NCBI GenBank assembly: GCA_949282255.1
Contig: CASDPA010000001.1
Location: forward strand, 230,896-294,895
Source: an uncultured Spirochaetales bacterium
GTDB lineage: Bacteria > Spirochaetota > Spirochaetia > Sphaerochaetales > Sphaerochaetaceae
DNA: 64,000 bases
Reading direction: 5' to 3'
Made by a program: the position numbers and the translations under genes. The stretch's first letter is position 1. Each line of letters opens with the position of its first letter. Of this stretch, positions 53,089-62,176 are shown piece by piece. Below the pieces are notes generated by a model, which did no database searches, was not told the DNA's origin, and was given only the letters and a program-made list of their open reading frames with translations.

Positions 53089-54397
53089 TTTCACCATTGA
53101 AAGTCTTGGGGAAGCTAAACTGAACAGTCCCATAAGAATGAGCAGCCGTCAGGGTGATGGAATCACCGATTATGTATCTGATGAGAACAAAATCTTGTAT
53201 GATATCGATACAAAGATTGTGGATGGTAAGACCGTACCTGTACATTCGGACGCTGTCGAGCTGGCAGGACCTAGAAAAAAGATATATTTCAATCCGAGCC
53301 ATGTTCATGCTGCCATATGTACCTGTGGAGGAATATGCCCAGGTTTGAATAATGTCATACGTGCTGTTGTGCGTTGTTTCTGGTACCGTTATGGGGTAAG
53401 ACGCATTTCAGGCATCCAGTATGGATATCTGGGATTGCTTGAGAATTCCCCTTGGCCGCTTATTCCGCTTGATCCTGATGTTGTGGACGATATCCAAGAA
53501 AAAGGTGGTACCATACTTGGCTCGGCTCGTGGAGGCGGAAAGCAGGTTGAGGAGATAGTGGATTCCTTGGAACGGATGAATATCAACATCCTCATTTCCA
53601 TCGGCGGCGACGGAACACTGCGTGGTGCTTACGATATCGGACAGGAGATTGAGAAGCGTGGTCTTAAGATAGCGGTTGTCGGTGTTCCGAAGACAATAGA
53701 CAACGATCTTTCCTTCATTGACTCTTCTTTCGGTTTCGATACTGCTGTGACTTCCGCAGTTCCATCAGTGCGTGGAGCGCATGTCGAGGCAAAGAACAGC
53801 ATTAATGGAATTGGTCTTGTAAAGGTCATGGGACGGGAATCCGGGTTCATAGCCGCACATACATCCCTTGCCCAGTCCGATGTTAATTTCTGCCTTATTC
53901 CCGAATCACCGTTTGATCTCGAAGGCCCGAATGGACTTCTTGAGAACCTTAAGAGGCGCATACTTTCAAGAGGCCATGCGGTTATTCTTGTGGCCGAGGG
54001 GGCGGGGCAGGATCTCGTACCGCCGACAGGAGAAACGGATGCGAGCGGAAACAAAAAATACCAGGATATAGGGCTTTTCCTAAAGAGTGAGATCAGCAGG
54101 TATTTCGCGGATCAGGGCATCCCGACCTCGATAAAGTACATAGATCCTTCGTATATCATCAGGTCTGCTCCGGCCAACAGTTACGATTCGATTTATTGTG
54201 CCCGTCTCGGGGCCCATGCCGTACATGCGGCCATGGCTGGTAAGACCAAATGCATTGCAAGCCGTGTTAATAACCAGTTTGTATACCTTCCCATCAAAGT
54301 TGCCGTATCAAAGCGCAGCCATGTGGATGTTGAAGGTTCTCTTTGGAGGGATGTGATAGAGAATACCAGACAGCCTGTCAGCATGAAAAACGACTGA
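53078..54397 (+). CDS. pfkA: 6-phosphofructokinase, long (PPi-clade) type
   Basis: The 439-residue enzyme phosphorylates fructose 6-phosphate in glycolysis. ICTCGGICPGLNNVIRAVVR near residue 78 binds the phosphoryl donor. LISIGGDGTLRGAYDI near 170 has Gly at the position that marks ATP users (GGDG, not GGDD), while VPKTIDNDLSFID near 205 has the Lys seen in pyrophosphate-type enzymes. This mixed pattern fits the long ATP-dependent group found in spirochaetes, plants and protists. VMGRESGFIAAHTSLA near 250 completes the sugar site. The ATG at 53078 is preferred, with AGGAG 11 bases upstream and an 11-base overlap with the preceding gene. Confidence 0.92.
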   Translation: MQYDFTIESLGEAKLNSPIRMSSRQGDGITDYVSDENKILYDIDTKIVDGKTVPVHSDAVELAGPRKKIYFNPSHVHAAICTCGGICPGLNNVIRAVVRCFWYRYGVRRISGIQYGYLGLLENSPWPLIPLDPDVVDDIQEKGGTILGSARGGGKQVEEIVDSLERMNINILISIGGDGTLRGAYDIGQEIEKRGLKIAVVGVPKTIDNDLSFIDSSFGFDTAVTSAVPSVRGAHVEAKNSINGIGLVKVMGRESGFIAAHTSLAQSDVNFCLIPESPFDLEGPNGLLENLKRRILSRGHAVILVAEGAGQDLVPPTGETDASGNKKYQDIGLFLKSEISRYFADQGIPTSIKYIDPSYIIRSAPANSYDSIYCARLGAHAVHAAMAGKTKCIASRVNNQFVYLPIKVAVSKRSHVDVEGSLWRDVIENTRQPVSMKND

Positions 54398-54419
54398 TGT
54401 CTGCTTATTGCTTTTTCTG

Positions 54420-54452
54420 GTGCCGCCAATACTTTCAGGTGGCACTTTTTTT
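54420..54452 (+). terminator. Intrinsic terminator of pfk operon
   Basis: GTGCCGCC (54420-54427) pairs with GGTGGCAC (54438-54445), one G-U pair, followed by seven T. Confidence 0.92.
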
Positions 54453-54699
54453 CTTGTTTATAGCCTTAAAAAAGTGAAGAATTTTGATATTCCTTTTAAC
54501 TAATATATTTGTATACAAATTTAATTTTTATATCCATTCTTCTTTTATTTTTAGTTTGATGTGAACAAAATCAATTTAATGTGAAATTTATTGTTGTAAT
54601 ACTATTATTAATGTGAAGAATAAGAAATTATTTTAAATAAAATAAGGGATATTAAGAAAATAAAAAATAAAAATTTTTTAAATTTTTTTCAAAAACCTA

Positions 54700-54728
54700 T
54701 TTACAAACAATTTTGATATGTATATATT
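54700..54728 (+). promoter_or_regulatory. Promoter of candidate small RNA
   Basis: TTTACA (54700-54705), 17-nt spacer, TATATT (54723-54728). The preceding 200 bases (54453-54699) are extremely A/T-rich and hold no gene. Confidence 0.6.
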
Positions 54729-54734
54729 AGCTAG

Positions 54735-54822
54735 TGGAATTAGGAAATAGAACCTAACTTCCAAACCTCCTTTTGTTCCCCACGTAGCGGTTTACCTCCT
54801 TTTGTCCGCGGTGGGGTTTTTT
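54735..54822 (+). ncRNA. Candidate small RNA with two anti-Shine-Dalgarno-like motifs
   Basis: About 88 bases run from the promoter at 54700-54728 to an intrinsic terminator. The 12-mer ACCTCCTTTTGT occurs twice. Copy one (54765-54776) is in the unpaired 5' part. Copy two (54794-54805) is in the apical loop of the terminator hairpin, whose stem is CCCCAC (54778-54783) with GTGGGG (54811-54816) plus an inner GCGG/CCGC, followed by six T. The nine bases ACCTCCTTT equal the anti-SD end of bacterial 16S rRNA. No open frame with a ribosome site is present. The gene is inferred from sequence alone. Confidence 0.65.
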
Positions 54823-54860
54823 ATTTACCAATAAAAATCATTGGACATATATGAAACATC

Positions 54861-54889
54861 TTGACCTGATGCATCTTGCCTGATAGATT
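54861..54889 (+). promoter_or_regulatory. Promoter of NhaC-type antiporter gene
   Basis: TTGACC (54861-54866), 17-nt spacer, TAGATT (54884-54889), leaving a leader of about 20 bases with weak GGG-type ribosome sites. Confidence 0.55.
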
Positions 54890-54915
54890 GCCATGGTGGT
54901 AGGGATGTGGGAAAA

Positions 54916-56214
54916 ATGAAATCCGGTTCGCTTGTTCTATTCATGATTGTTTTGATCATATGCACTTTCTCTGGCATCTCTTTGATATATGGATTGTTTT
55001 TCGGACTGATTCTGTTCTTTGCCATGGCTTTGCTGCAAGGCCATAAGCCATGCCTGACATTCAAAAAAGCTGTTTCAGGGATATTCACGGTAAAGAAAAT
55101 CCTTCTGCTTTTTATCCTTGCTGGAATGGTTTCTTCCTTGTGGAGAGCCTCTGGGACACTTTATTTCCTGGTATTTGAGTCTTCAAGGATAATCAATCCT
55201 GATATAATGCTCCCTTTGGATTTTCTTTTGTGTGTTTTTGTTTCCTTTCTGACCGGTACCTCCTTTGGAACTGCCGCCACAATGGGGGTCGTTGCAATGG
55301 TGATATCCAATTCGATGGGAATCAATCCGATGCTCTCAGGCGGGGCTATAATATCAGGGATCTTCTTTGGGGACCGCGCTTCTCCCGTGTCCACCACTGC
55401 AATGCTTATTGCCGATATAACCGGGTCTGATATCCATCAGAATCTCAAGCGGCTATGGAAAGAATCGATAGTTCCGGTGGTGATAACCACATTCATTTAT
55501 TTTATCGCCGGCCTACTTTTCCCCGCGACGGCTGAAACCTCCTTTGGCTCTTTGGGCCTATATCCCTCAGGAATGGTGATATCTCCTGTTGCTGTGATTC
55601 CGGCGTTGCTTATTCTGATTCTGTCTTTTTTCTCCATGCCTGTTCTGCTTACATTGTCGATCAGTGTCTTTTCTGCAATGCTTCTTGCTTTTTTTCTCCA
55701 GAAAATGGATCTGTTGGATATACTATCTGTGGCATTTTTCGGGTACGTGTCCAATACCGGAGATGCCAGCGGTGGCATAGTCTCGATGACCGGGGTTTTC
55801 TGCATCGTCCTGATATCCTCCTGCTTTGTCGGAATTTTCCGCCTTACCGATATGCTTGAGCCTGTGGAGAAAGCGATATCTAGGATGGAAAGACATCTTC
55901 CAAGGTTCTTGGTGACATTGATCTCCTCTTTTGTCATTGCAATAGCGGCATGTAATCAGACGTTGACGATTATTCTCACGAAAGAGCTTTGCTCACATCT
56001 TTATAAGGATGGAAGCGATCTTGCGGTCGATCTTGGAGATTCTGCCGCGTTAATGCCTGCATTGATTCCATGGTCGATAGCGGTATCGACTCCGATCGCT
56101 TCAATCGGAGCACCGCTTCTTTCCATACCGTTTGCTTTTTTTCTTATGGTACTTCCTTTATGGAAGGTCCTTGTGTCCTTTTCGCATCGTCGGGCTGCGA
56201 TATCCCATGTATGA
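54916..56214 (+). CDS. nhaC: NhaC family Na+/H+ antiporter
   Basis: The 432-residue protein has about eleven hydrophobic helices and no signal peptide. FLTGTSFGTAATMGVVAMVI near residue 112, GAIISGIFFGDRASPVSTTA near 144 and AACNQTLTIILTKELC near 348 are NhaC-type motifs. It would exchange cations or amino-acid-type substrates with protons at the inner membrane. Some family members are arginine/ornithine or malate/lactate antiporters, so the ion specificity is not certain. A GTG at 54907 is an alternative start. Confidence 0.87.
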   Translation: MKSGSLVLFMIVLIICTFSGISLIYGLFFGLILFFAMALLQGHKPCLTFKKAVSGIFTVKKILLLFILAGMVSSLWRASGTLYFLVFESSRIINPDIMLPLDFLLCVFVSFLTGTSFGTAATMGVVAMVISNSMGINPMLSGGAIISGIFFGDRASPVSTTAMLIADITGSDIHQNLKRLWKESIVPVVITTFIYFIAGLLFPATAETSFGSLGLYPSGMVISPVAVIPALLILILSFFSMPVLLTLSISVFSAMLLAFFLQKMDLLDILSVAFFGYVSNTGDASGGIVSMTGVFCIVLISSCFVGIFRLTDMLEPVEKAISRMERHLPRFLVTLISSFVIAIAACNQTLTIILTKELCSHLYKDGSDLAVDLGDSAALMPALIPWSIAVSTPIASIGAPLLSIPFAFFLMVLPLWKVLVSFSHRRAAISHV

Positions 56215-56279
56215 GATAGGACTCAATGTTATAAGCTTTTGGGAAATGGAACCTTGTGAAGTTTTATTTCCGTTTTTTC

Positions 56280-57278
56280 TCAAGTCAGCTCACTGCCCAG
56301 CCTTACGCCGAACATGGATCTATAATGATCCATGATCCCCATTACCCTGAGGGTTTCCGACCAAGGCATTTCCTCAACTTGTGTCCGGCCTTCCCTGAGT
56401 GCGTCAAGACATGCTTCCACCTGGTATTCAAAGCCTGTGGCCATATGCGAGAAGTGTATTGTCCTGATAGGATTTCCATCTGCTTTGAAAGAATACAGAT
56501 TTAGGGTTGCCGGATCATTTATGTTGTCTATTTCGATATATCCGTCCTCTCCGTATATGATCCCCCGTCGATCGCTGTTGGTGAAGCTGTCTGTAAATAA
56601 AGATGCCTGTATGCCATCTTCTGTAACGAAATTCAGCGTTTCTTTCATATCAGAGCCTTTATCATTCTTTACGCAACAGCCGGAATATTCTTTTATCTTC
56701 CTGTCTCCCAAGGCCATAAGAGCGAAATTTATGGGGTATACCGACAGGTCAAGCATGACTCCTCCTCCCATCTCCGGGAGTCTTATCCTGTCGACTTCCG
56801 AAATCCTGTAGGCAAGATTTGCGGTGATGCTGGTTATCTTACCGATTTCTCCCGCCCTGATCAGCCTGTCCATTTCCTTTCTGTATGGCATGTATCTTGT
56901 CCATATGGCCTCGGCTGCAAGAAGTTTTTTATCTTTTGCAAGATTGAATACCTCTTCTGCCTCCATTCTGTTTACGGTGAAAGATTTCTCGCAGAGCACG
57001 TTTTTACCGTTTTCCAGGCACATGAGCATGTGTTTTTTGTGCAGACTTGTTATGGTGCCGATATATACAAGGTCTATATCCGGATCCTCTAAAAAATCCT
57101 GATAATCCCCATATGCCTTTGGAATATCATAAGTGTCTGCAAATGCTTTTGCCCTCTGCAGATCTCTGGCGGCAACGGCATGAAGCGTACAATCCTCCAT
57201 CATATTGATCGTTTGCGCCATCTTGTTGCATATCTTTCCCGCACCTAAGATTCCAATCCTGAATTTTTCTTTTTCCAT
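56280..57278 (-). CDS. Gfo/Idh/MocA family oxidoreductase
   Basis: The 332-residue protein has an N-terminal NAD(P) fold (FRIGILGAGKICNKMAQTI at residue 6) and the family motif GKNVLCEKSFTVNRMEAEE near 89, with the conserved Glu-Lys. The mid-domain AIWTRYMPYRKEMDRLI near 120 suits a dehydrogenase acting on a sugar or inositol-like polyol. MLDLSVYPINFALM near 170 provides the usual catalytic-face residues. The substrate is unknown. GGGAG lies 5 bases before the ATG at 57278. It ends convergently with nhaC. Confidence 0.9.
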   Translation of the reverse strand: MEKEKFRIGILGAGKICNKMAQTINMMEDCTLHAVAARDLQRAKAFADTYDIPKAYGDYQDFLEDPDIDLVYIGTITSLHKKHMLMCLENGKNVLCEKSFTVNRMEAEEVFNLAKDKKLLAAEAIWTRYMPYRKEMDRLIRAGEIGKITSITANLAYRISEVDRIRLPEMGGGVMLDLSVYPINFALMALGDRKIKEYSGCCVKNDKGSDMKETLNFVTEDGIQASLFTDSFTNSDRRGIIYGEDGYIEIDNINDPATLNLYSFKADGNPIRTIHFSHMATGFEYQVEACLDALREGRTQVEEMPWSETLRVMGIMDHYRSMFGVRLGSELT

Positions 57279-57499
57279 TTCTTCTCCCGACACCGTAATC
57301 CAAAGGCTGGCACTTCACTCTTACAGAATCAAATGCGATGTCTTTTTTTCCGTCTAGCGTTATTCTTCCTGCTTGGGTGGGCATATTTCAGATTAATGAC
57401 AGTCCTCCATATCCACATCCCATATTAATCAGGCTTGAGATTATATTGTATATTATAAGGCATACCCAGTGGAATTTTTTTTCTTAAAGGAGATTTTGT

Positions 57500-58330
57500 A
57501 TGCTTAGGATCACATGTCTGATGGAGGATGAAAATTCAAAAAACAGGAGCCTTGTTTGTGAGCATGGGTTGAGCCTGCTTGTGGAATGTGATGGAATGCA
57601 GGTCCTTTTTGATTGCGGTTCCGGGGATAAATTTTTGTTCAATGCAAAAAAGCTCGGCCTATCGCTGTCTTTCGTCGATCATGTCGTCCTAAGTCATGGA
57701 CATTATGACCATGCTTCGGGCTTCAGGGATTTTCTCGATCAGGGCAACACCTGCGGCATTCTCCACATAGGTCCTGGTTTTTTTGAGAAAAAGTATTCTG
57801 GTGATGGTTTTAAGCATACCGATCTCTCTTCCGGTCTCGATCTTTCGTATCTTCATCGTCACAACGTATCATTTTCGGTCGTGGATGATAACGAGGCGGT
57901 TGTTTCAGTCATGCACCTGTTTTCCTCTTTCGACCATCTTTTCGAGGTTGGCACCATCCCGAAGCGTTTTGAAAAAAGATGTGCCGAGGGTTTCATATCC
58001 GATGATTTCCATGACGAGGTTGCCGCTGCCTTTGAGACGGAAAATGGTCTTGTGGTTGTTACCGGCTGCTCCCATTCAGGAATATTGAATATTGTATCGA
58101 CGATTTCAGATCGGATGGGTCAGGGGATTTATGCGGTGATCGGTGGGCTGCATCTTGTTGAATCAGGAGAAGAAAGGATCGATAATACCATTTCAGGACT
58201 GAAAGCATCGGGTGTTGAGGTTCTGGGACTCTGCCACTGCACAGGAGCTCCTGCCGAAGAGAGGATAAGAAGGTCCGGGCTGTTCGAATGCTTCCATTTT
58301 TCTGTGGGAGACGTGGTGGAATTTAAGTGA
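57500..58330 (+). CDS. Metallo-beta-lactamase fold hydrolase
   Basis: The 276-residue protein carries the metal-binding motif VVLSHGHYDHASGFRDFL near residue 63 (HxHxDH), a later VVTGCSHSGILNIV near 188, and ends with LGLCHCTGAPAEERI near 237. This arrangement matches the family of the methanopterin-related dihydropteroate-type synthase and other MBL enzymes, but the substrate is unknown. AAAGGAG lies 8 bases upstream of the ATG. It stands alone between two intergenic regions. Confidence 0.87.
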   Translation: MLRITCLMEDENSKNRSLVCEHGLSLLVECDGMQVLFDCGSGDKFLFNAKKLGLSLSFVDHVVLSHGHYDHASGFRDFLDQGNTCGILHIGPGFFEKKYSGDGFKHTDLSSGLDLSYLHRHNVSFSVVDDNEAVVSVMHLFSSFDHLFEVGTIPKRFEKRCAEGFISDDFHDEVAAAFETENGLVVVTGCSHSGILNIVSTISDRMGQGIYAVIGGLHLVESGEERIDNTISGLKASGVEVLGLCHCTGAPAEERIRRSGLFECFHFSVGDVVEFK

Positions 58331-58547
58331 ATAATAATTGGATAAAGTAAAATCCCAATATCACCCGGCTCTAAAAAACATATAGGATTATTGTGGCTTG
58401 ATTTCAGATTAAGTTTGCGTATTTTTGTTGTTTTTTTCAATTTAGGCTATTGTTTATAGAATAAAAAAAGAGAAGATGGTTTGTTATAAGAGCTTATTAT
58501 CTGCTTTTATCATCATGCTTTCATTTATCATAAAAAAATCTGAACGA

Positions 58548-58576
58548 TTGTGGCATGAATACCGCTGCTATATAAT
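58548..58576 (+). promoter_or_regulatory. Promoter of alpha-galactosidase gene
   Basis: TTGTGG (58548-58553), 17-nt spacer, consensus TATAAT (58571-58576). The 217 bases upstream (58331-58547) show nothing further. Confidence 0.75.
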
Positions 58577-58614
58577 TTGTTAGGTATCAAATCTTCTAAA
58601 AAGGAGTTTCCACT

Positions 58615-60903
58615 ATGATAAATAAACAAGGAGATTATTTTTTCATTTCAACAAAGAGGACCTCATATGTCATCAAGATCCTGGATACAGGGCATGTGAG
58701 CCATTTTTCTTATGGTGTAAGGATTGATTCTTTTGAGAAGGGATTGGAACTCATCCATGAAGGGTTTGATATCAATATTGGATGCGGCACGTATTATGAT
58801 GAAGATCATCCGATGATGTTCATGGACAACCTTGCAATGGAATATGGGACAGTCGGTAAAGGTGATGCCAGGGAACCTGCTCTTGAAGTCAGATATGGTG
58901 GCGGCATGTCAGTTCTTGATCTTGTCTATCATGGGCACAGGATTTTCAAAGGAAAAAATGAAGACTTTTTACCTTGTGCACTTTCAGATGAAGAAAATGT
59001 GGAGTCTTTGGAAATTGTTTTGAAGGATAAGCTCCTAGAGGTGTTCGTCCACCTTTTTTACAGTGCGTACGAAGACGAGGATGTCATCCTGAGGTCTGCA
59101 AGAATAGAGAATTTGATGGATGATGTGGTTGTTCTGGAAAACGTATCGTCGATGATGCTCGACCTTCCTGATTCAGATTGGGAACTCCTTTCCTTTGACG
59201 GAGCGTGGGCGCGTGAGAGATATGTTACAAGAAGACCACTTTCTCCCGGTGTGATTGTGATAGACAGCAAGCTGGGCTGTTCATCAAGCGAACATAACAG
59301 CCTTGTTTATCTTGTGCGGAAAGAGACCACTTCTGATTCGGGGGAGGCCATTGCCTTGAATCTTATCTATAGCGGAAATCATAGCGAAAGGATAGAGGTG
59401 AGTCCGTTTTCGAAAACCAGGGTGCTTACAGGTATCAATCCCTTCAATTTTTCCTGGACGCTTGAAAAAGGCGGCTCCTTCGCAACTCCTGAAGCGATTC
59501 TGACATATTCTCCAAACGGATGGAACGATGCCGCTTTGAATTTTCATTCCTTTATCAGGAAATACATCATCCGCGGCAATTGGAAAGACAGGCTCCGTCC
59601 GGTTCTCATCAATAACTGGGAGGCCACTTATTTCAATTTTACAGAGGAGAGGCTTATTGCTTTGGCCTCTAAGGCAAAGGATTTGGGTGTTGAGCTTTTT
59701 GTTCTTGATGACGGCTGGTTCGGACGTAGGGTGGATGATCGTTCAGGTCTCGGAGATTGGATCTGCAACAGGACAAGATTGCCGGATGGACTGGAAGGGC
59801 TGGGAAGAAAGCTTCATTCGATGGGGCTTTTGTTTGGACTTTGGGTTGAGCCTGAAATGGTCAATGAAAACTCTGCTCTTTTTGAAAAGCATCCAGATTG
59901 GAGAATTTCAATTCCGGGCCGCACTCCCAGCGTTGGACGCCACCAATACATTCTTGATTTGTCCCGCAGGGAGGTTGTCGACTATCTTTATTCTGCATTG
60001 TGCGAAGCCTTTTCTCTTGGAGATGTGGATTATGTCAAATGGGACATGAACCGTACGATGAGCGATTATTTCAGTTTGAGCAATGACTGCTCCGGTATGG
60101 GCTGTTTCTTCCATAGATATATTCTTGGCCTGTATGAGCTGCTTTCAAAAATCACAAAGAGGTTTCCTGATATATTGTTTGAATCATGTTCCGCTGGTGG
60201 AAATCGTTATGATTTGGGGATGCTTTGTTTCATGCCTCAGACCTGGACAAGCGATAATACGGACATACATCATCGTATAAGCATCCAGGAAGGAACCCTG
60301 ATGGGGTATCCGCAGTCGACGATGGGCTCTCATGTATCGGCCAGTCCTGGTCACCAGAGTCTCAGAAAGAGCGGAATAGAATCAAGATTCAATGTCGCTT
60401 GCTGGGGAGCTTTCGGCTATGAATTGGATCTTACAAAACTCTGTGCCGAGGATCTTGAAGCCATACGCGGGCAGATCGCTTTTTACAAAAAATACAGGAA
60501 TGTTCTGCAGAATGGAAAGTTCAGGAAGATATCATCCCGTGATGATAATCTTGTTTTTTGGTCAAGCACTTTGGATAAGACAACAATCGTGTTGGAATAT
60601 CAGGCTTTCAACAGGCCGAACACAGGATTTCAAGACAAGCTCAGGCTTCCTTTCCTTGATAGAAGCAAATGTTATAGGATCTCAAATAGGAATCAGATTA
60701 TACGGAAGGAGGATCTCGGTGATATCTTCTCAAGTTATGGAAAGGGCGTAAGCGAGGAATGGACGGCTGTGGTCAGCGGAAGATTATTGTGCGATTATGG
60801 AATTTTACTCGGCCCTCAGTTCACAGGCAACGGAGTTTTTGAAACCACCAGAATACTTGGGGATTTCGGAAGCAGGCTGTATATAATCGAGGAAATGGAT
60901 TGA
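58615..60903 (+). CDS. Alpha-galactosidase, GH36 family
   Basis: The 762-residue glycosidase releases galactose from alpha-galactosides such as raffinose or melibiose. The N-terminal beta-sandwich leads to the barrel with RPVLINNWEATYFNFTEERL near residue 328 and FVLDDGWFGRRVDD near 363. The nucleophile Asp is in VDYVKWDMNRTM near 477. ESCSAGGNRYDLGMLCFM near 522 and the acid/base region MPQTWTSDNTDIHHR near 547 follow. There is no signal peptide, so the substrate is imported first. AAAAAGGAG lies upstream of the ATG. It is a single gene here, with no sugar transporter adjoining. Confidence 0.95.
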   Translation: MINKQGDYFFISTKRTSYVIKILDTGHVSHFSYGVRIDSFEKGLELIHEGFDINIGCGTYYDEDHPMMFMDNLAMEYGTVGKGDAREPALEVRYGGGMSVLDLVYHGHRIFKGKNEDFLPCALSDEENVESLEIVLKDKLLEVFVHLFYSAYEDEDVILRSARIENLMDDVVVLENVSSMMLDLPDSDWELLSFDGAWARERYVTRRPLSPGVIVIDSKLGCSSSEHNSLVYLVRKETTSDSGEAIALNLIYSGNHSERIEVSPFSKTRVLTGINPFNFSWTLEKGGSFATPEAILTYSPNGWNDAALNFHSFIRKYIIRGNWKDRLRPVLINNWEATYFNFTEERLIALASKAKDLGVELFVLDDGWFGRRVDDRSGLGDWICNRTRLPDGLEGLGRKLHSMGLLFGLWVEPEMVNENSALFEKHPDWRISIPGRTPSVGRHQYILDLSRREVVDYLYSALCEAFSLGDVDYVKWDMNRTMSDYFSLSNDCSGMGCFFHRYILGLYELLSKITKRFPDILFESCSAGGNRYDLGMLCFMPQTWTSDNTDIHHRISIQEGTLMGYPQSTMGSHVSASPGHQSLRKSGIESRFNVACWGAFGYELDLTKLCAEDLEAIRGQIAFYKKYRNVLQNGKFRKISSRDDNLVFWSSTLDKTTIVLEYQAFNRPNTGFQDKLRLPFLDRSKCYRISNRNQIIRKEDLGDIFSSYGKGVSEEWTAVVSGRLLCDYGILLGPQFTGNGVFETTRILGDFGSRLYIIEEMD

Positions 60904-60917
60904 TTTTTTGAGAAAAT

Positions 60918-60941
60918 CTCCCCGGATTTCAGCCCGGGGAG
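60918..60941. terminator. Hairpin between alpha-galactosidase and esterase
   Basis: CTCCCCGG (60918-60925) pairs perfectly with CCGGGGAG (60934-60941). On minus it is followed by ATTTTCTC, weakly T-rich, so it more likely serves the minus-strand esterase; plus-strand T runs are absent. Confidence 0.6.
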
Positions 60942-60999
60942 AGGATTACTCTCTATAAAATAATAAATGACTGAATTTATATCTTTAGTATATTATATA

Positions 61000-62040
61000 T
61001 CATCCTAAGGTTTCATTACTTTCAAATGAATGTATTTTCCCTTCTCTTTTCAGTACACATTCCTTTATGAACTGCACGTTCTTCAGGCTCCGTCCTGAAA
61101 CGAACTGCCGTATTGCACATTCCGCTTCCTCCCTGCCTTCCGCACCTTTGTAAAGGATGAATCCATGATAGGAATTGGGGGCTGTGAAGACCTTTACCGG
61201 TGTTCCGGCTTTTTCCAATTCCTGTGCATAGAGTATTCCATCATCCTTCAATGGATCGTTTTCCGCTGTTATTATCAAGGCAGGAGCAAGCCTGGATTTA
61301 TCCTGTGCTAGCAAAGGACTGAACATCGGTGATAGTATATCCTTAGGCTCCCTTGCATATGTATCGATATAGTATTGAAGGATTTTTGTCGTCAGCATGG
61401 GAGTATTGTTATGCTCCTCGATGGACAAGGTTCTCAGTCGGCCGTCCGTGATTGGATAAAGCAGTATCTGACCTGCCAAGGCCGGTCCTTTCCTATCCCT
61501 TGCAAGATGTGCTACAACCGCAGCCAGATTTGCACCTGCGCTGTCGCCTGCGACAAAAATCCTGTCCGGATCTATCTTCCAATATTTTGCCCCCTCTGCA
61601 GCCCAAAGTAGCGCATCATAACAGTCTTCGACCGCTGTCGGGAATTTATATTGCGGTGCCAGCCTGTAATCGATGGAAAGTATGCAAGAGCCCGTCACAT
61701 GAGCCAGGTGGGAAAGAAACAGCTCATAAAAATCCATATTGCCGAAAGTCCATCCGCCGCCGTGGTAGAAAATAATGAGAGGACAAAGCCCCAAAGCCGA
61801 AGTATGGGGATTGTTAAAATAGTAGGCTGTTACGGCACCTTCTGATACCGGTATTATATAGGAGGAGGTTATTATCTGTTTCGGATATTTCATCAATATC
61901 CTTTTAAGTTTTTTCCCAACCTCCTGGTTGTTGATTTTATATATTAATTCCACGTCGGGCTTCTCAACGTGCCTCTGCCAAAACTCATCAGAGAGGTCGA
62001 CGATCTTTCTCATCCGCCGTGAAAGATTGTATTCATCCAT
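61000..62040 (-). CDS. Alpha/beta hydrolase (HSL-type esterase)
   Basis: The 346-residue esterase has the hormone-sensitive-lipase motifs FYHGGGWTFGNMDFYE near residue 95 (oxyanion hole) and FVAGDSAGANLAAVVAHLA near 165 (catalytic Ser). The Asp is in IITAENDPLKDDG near 262 and the His in NSYHGFILYKG near 292. It hydrolyses short acyl esters. A TTGTCT-17-TAACAT promoter ends seven bases before the ATG and there is no SD, so the mRNA is probably leaderless. No lipase signal peptide is present. Confidence 0.88.
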   Translation of the reverse strand: MDEYNLSRRMRKIVDLSDEFWQRHVEKPDVELIYKINNQEVGKKLKRILMKYPKQIITSSYIIPVSEGAVTAYYFNNPHTSALGLCPLIIFYHGGGWTFGNMDFYELFLSHLAHVTGSCILSIDYRLAPQYKFPTAVEDCYDALLWAAEGAKYWKIDPDRIFVAGDSAGANLAAVVAHLARDRKGPALAGQILLYPITDGRLRTLSIEEHNNTPMLTTKILQYYIDTYAREPKDILSPMFSPLLAQDKSRLAPALIITAENDPLKDDGILYAQELEKAGTPVKVFTAPNSYHGFILYKGAEGREEAECAIRQFVSGRSLKNVQFIKECVLKREGKIHSFESNETLG

Positions 62041-62047
62041 AAGAATA

Positions 62048-62076
62048 ATGTTAGTTTATTGTCTTTTCCCAGACAA
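62048..62076 (-). promoter_or_regulatory. Promoter giving leaderless esterase mRNA
   Basis: On minus, TTGTCT (62076-62071), 17-nt spacer, TAACAT (62053-62048), seven bases to the ATG at 62040. Confidence 0.6.
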
Positions 62077-62176
62077 GTATTAAGTATATTCGACATAGGA
62101 TTTTGTAAAAAAAAAGCAGTTTTTCCCACACTTTTGCACTAAAAATCATTTATGTGCCGGTGCTTTGATCCTTATG

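Noticed and set aside
54765..54805. Repeated 12-mer considered as a CRISPR array or tandem repeat
   Set aside because: Only two copies occur, inside a promoter-to-terminator unit, and there are no cas genes in the window.
57296..57384. A short minus-strand frame upstream of the Gfo/Idh/MocA gene
   Set aside because: It overlaps that gene out of frame, has no ribosome site and resembles nothing known to me.
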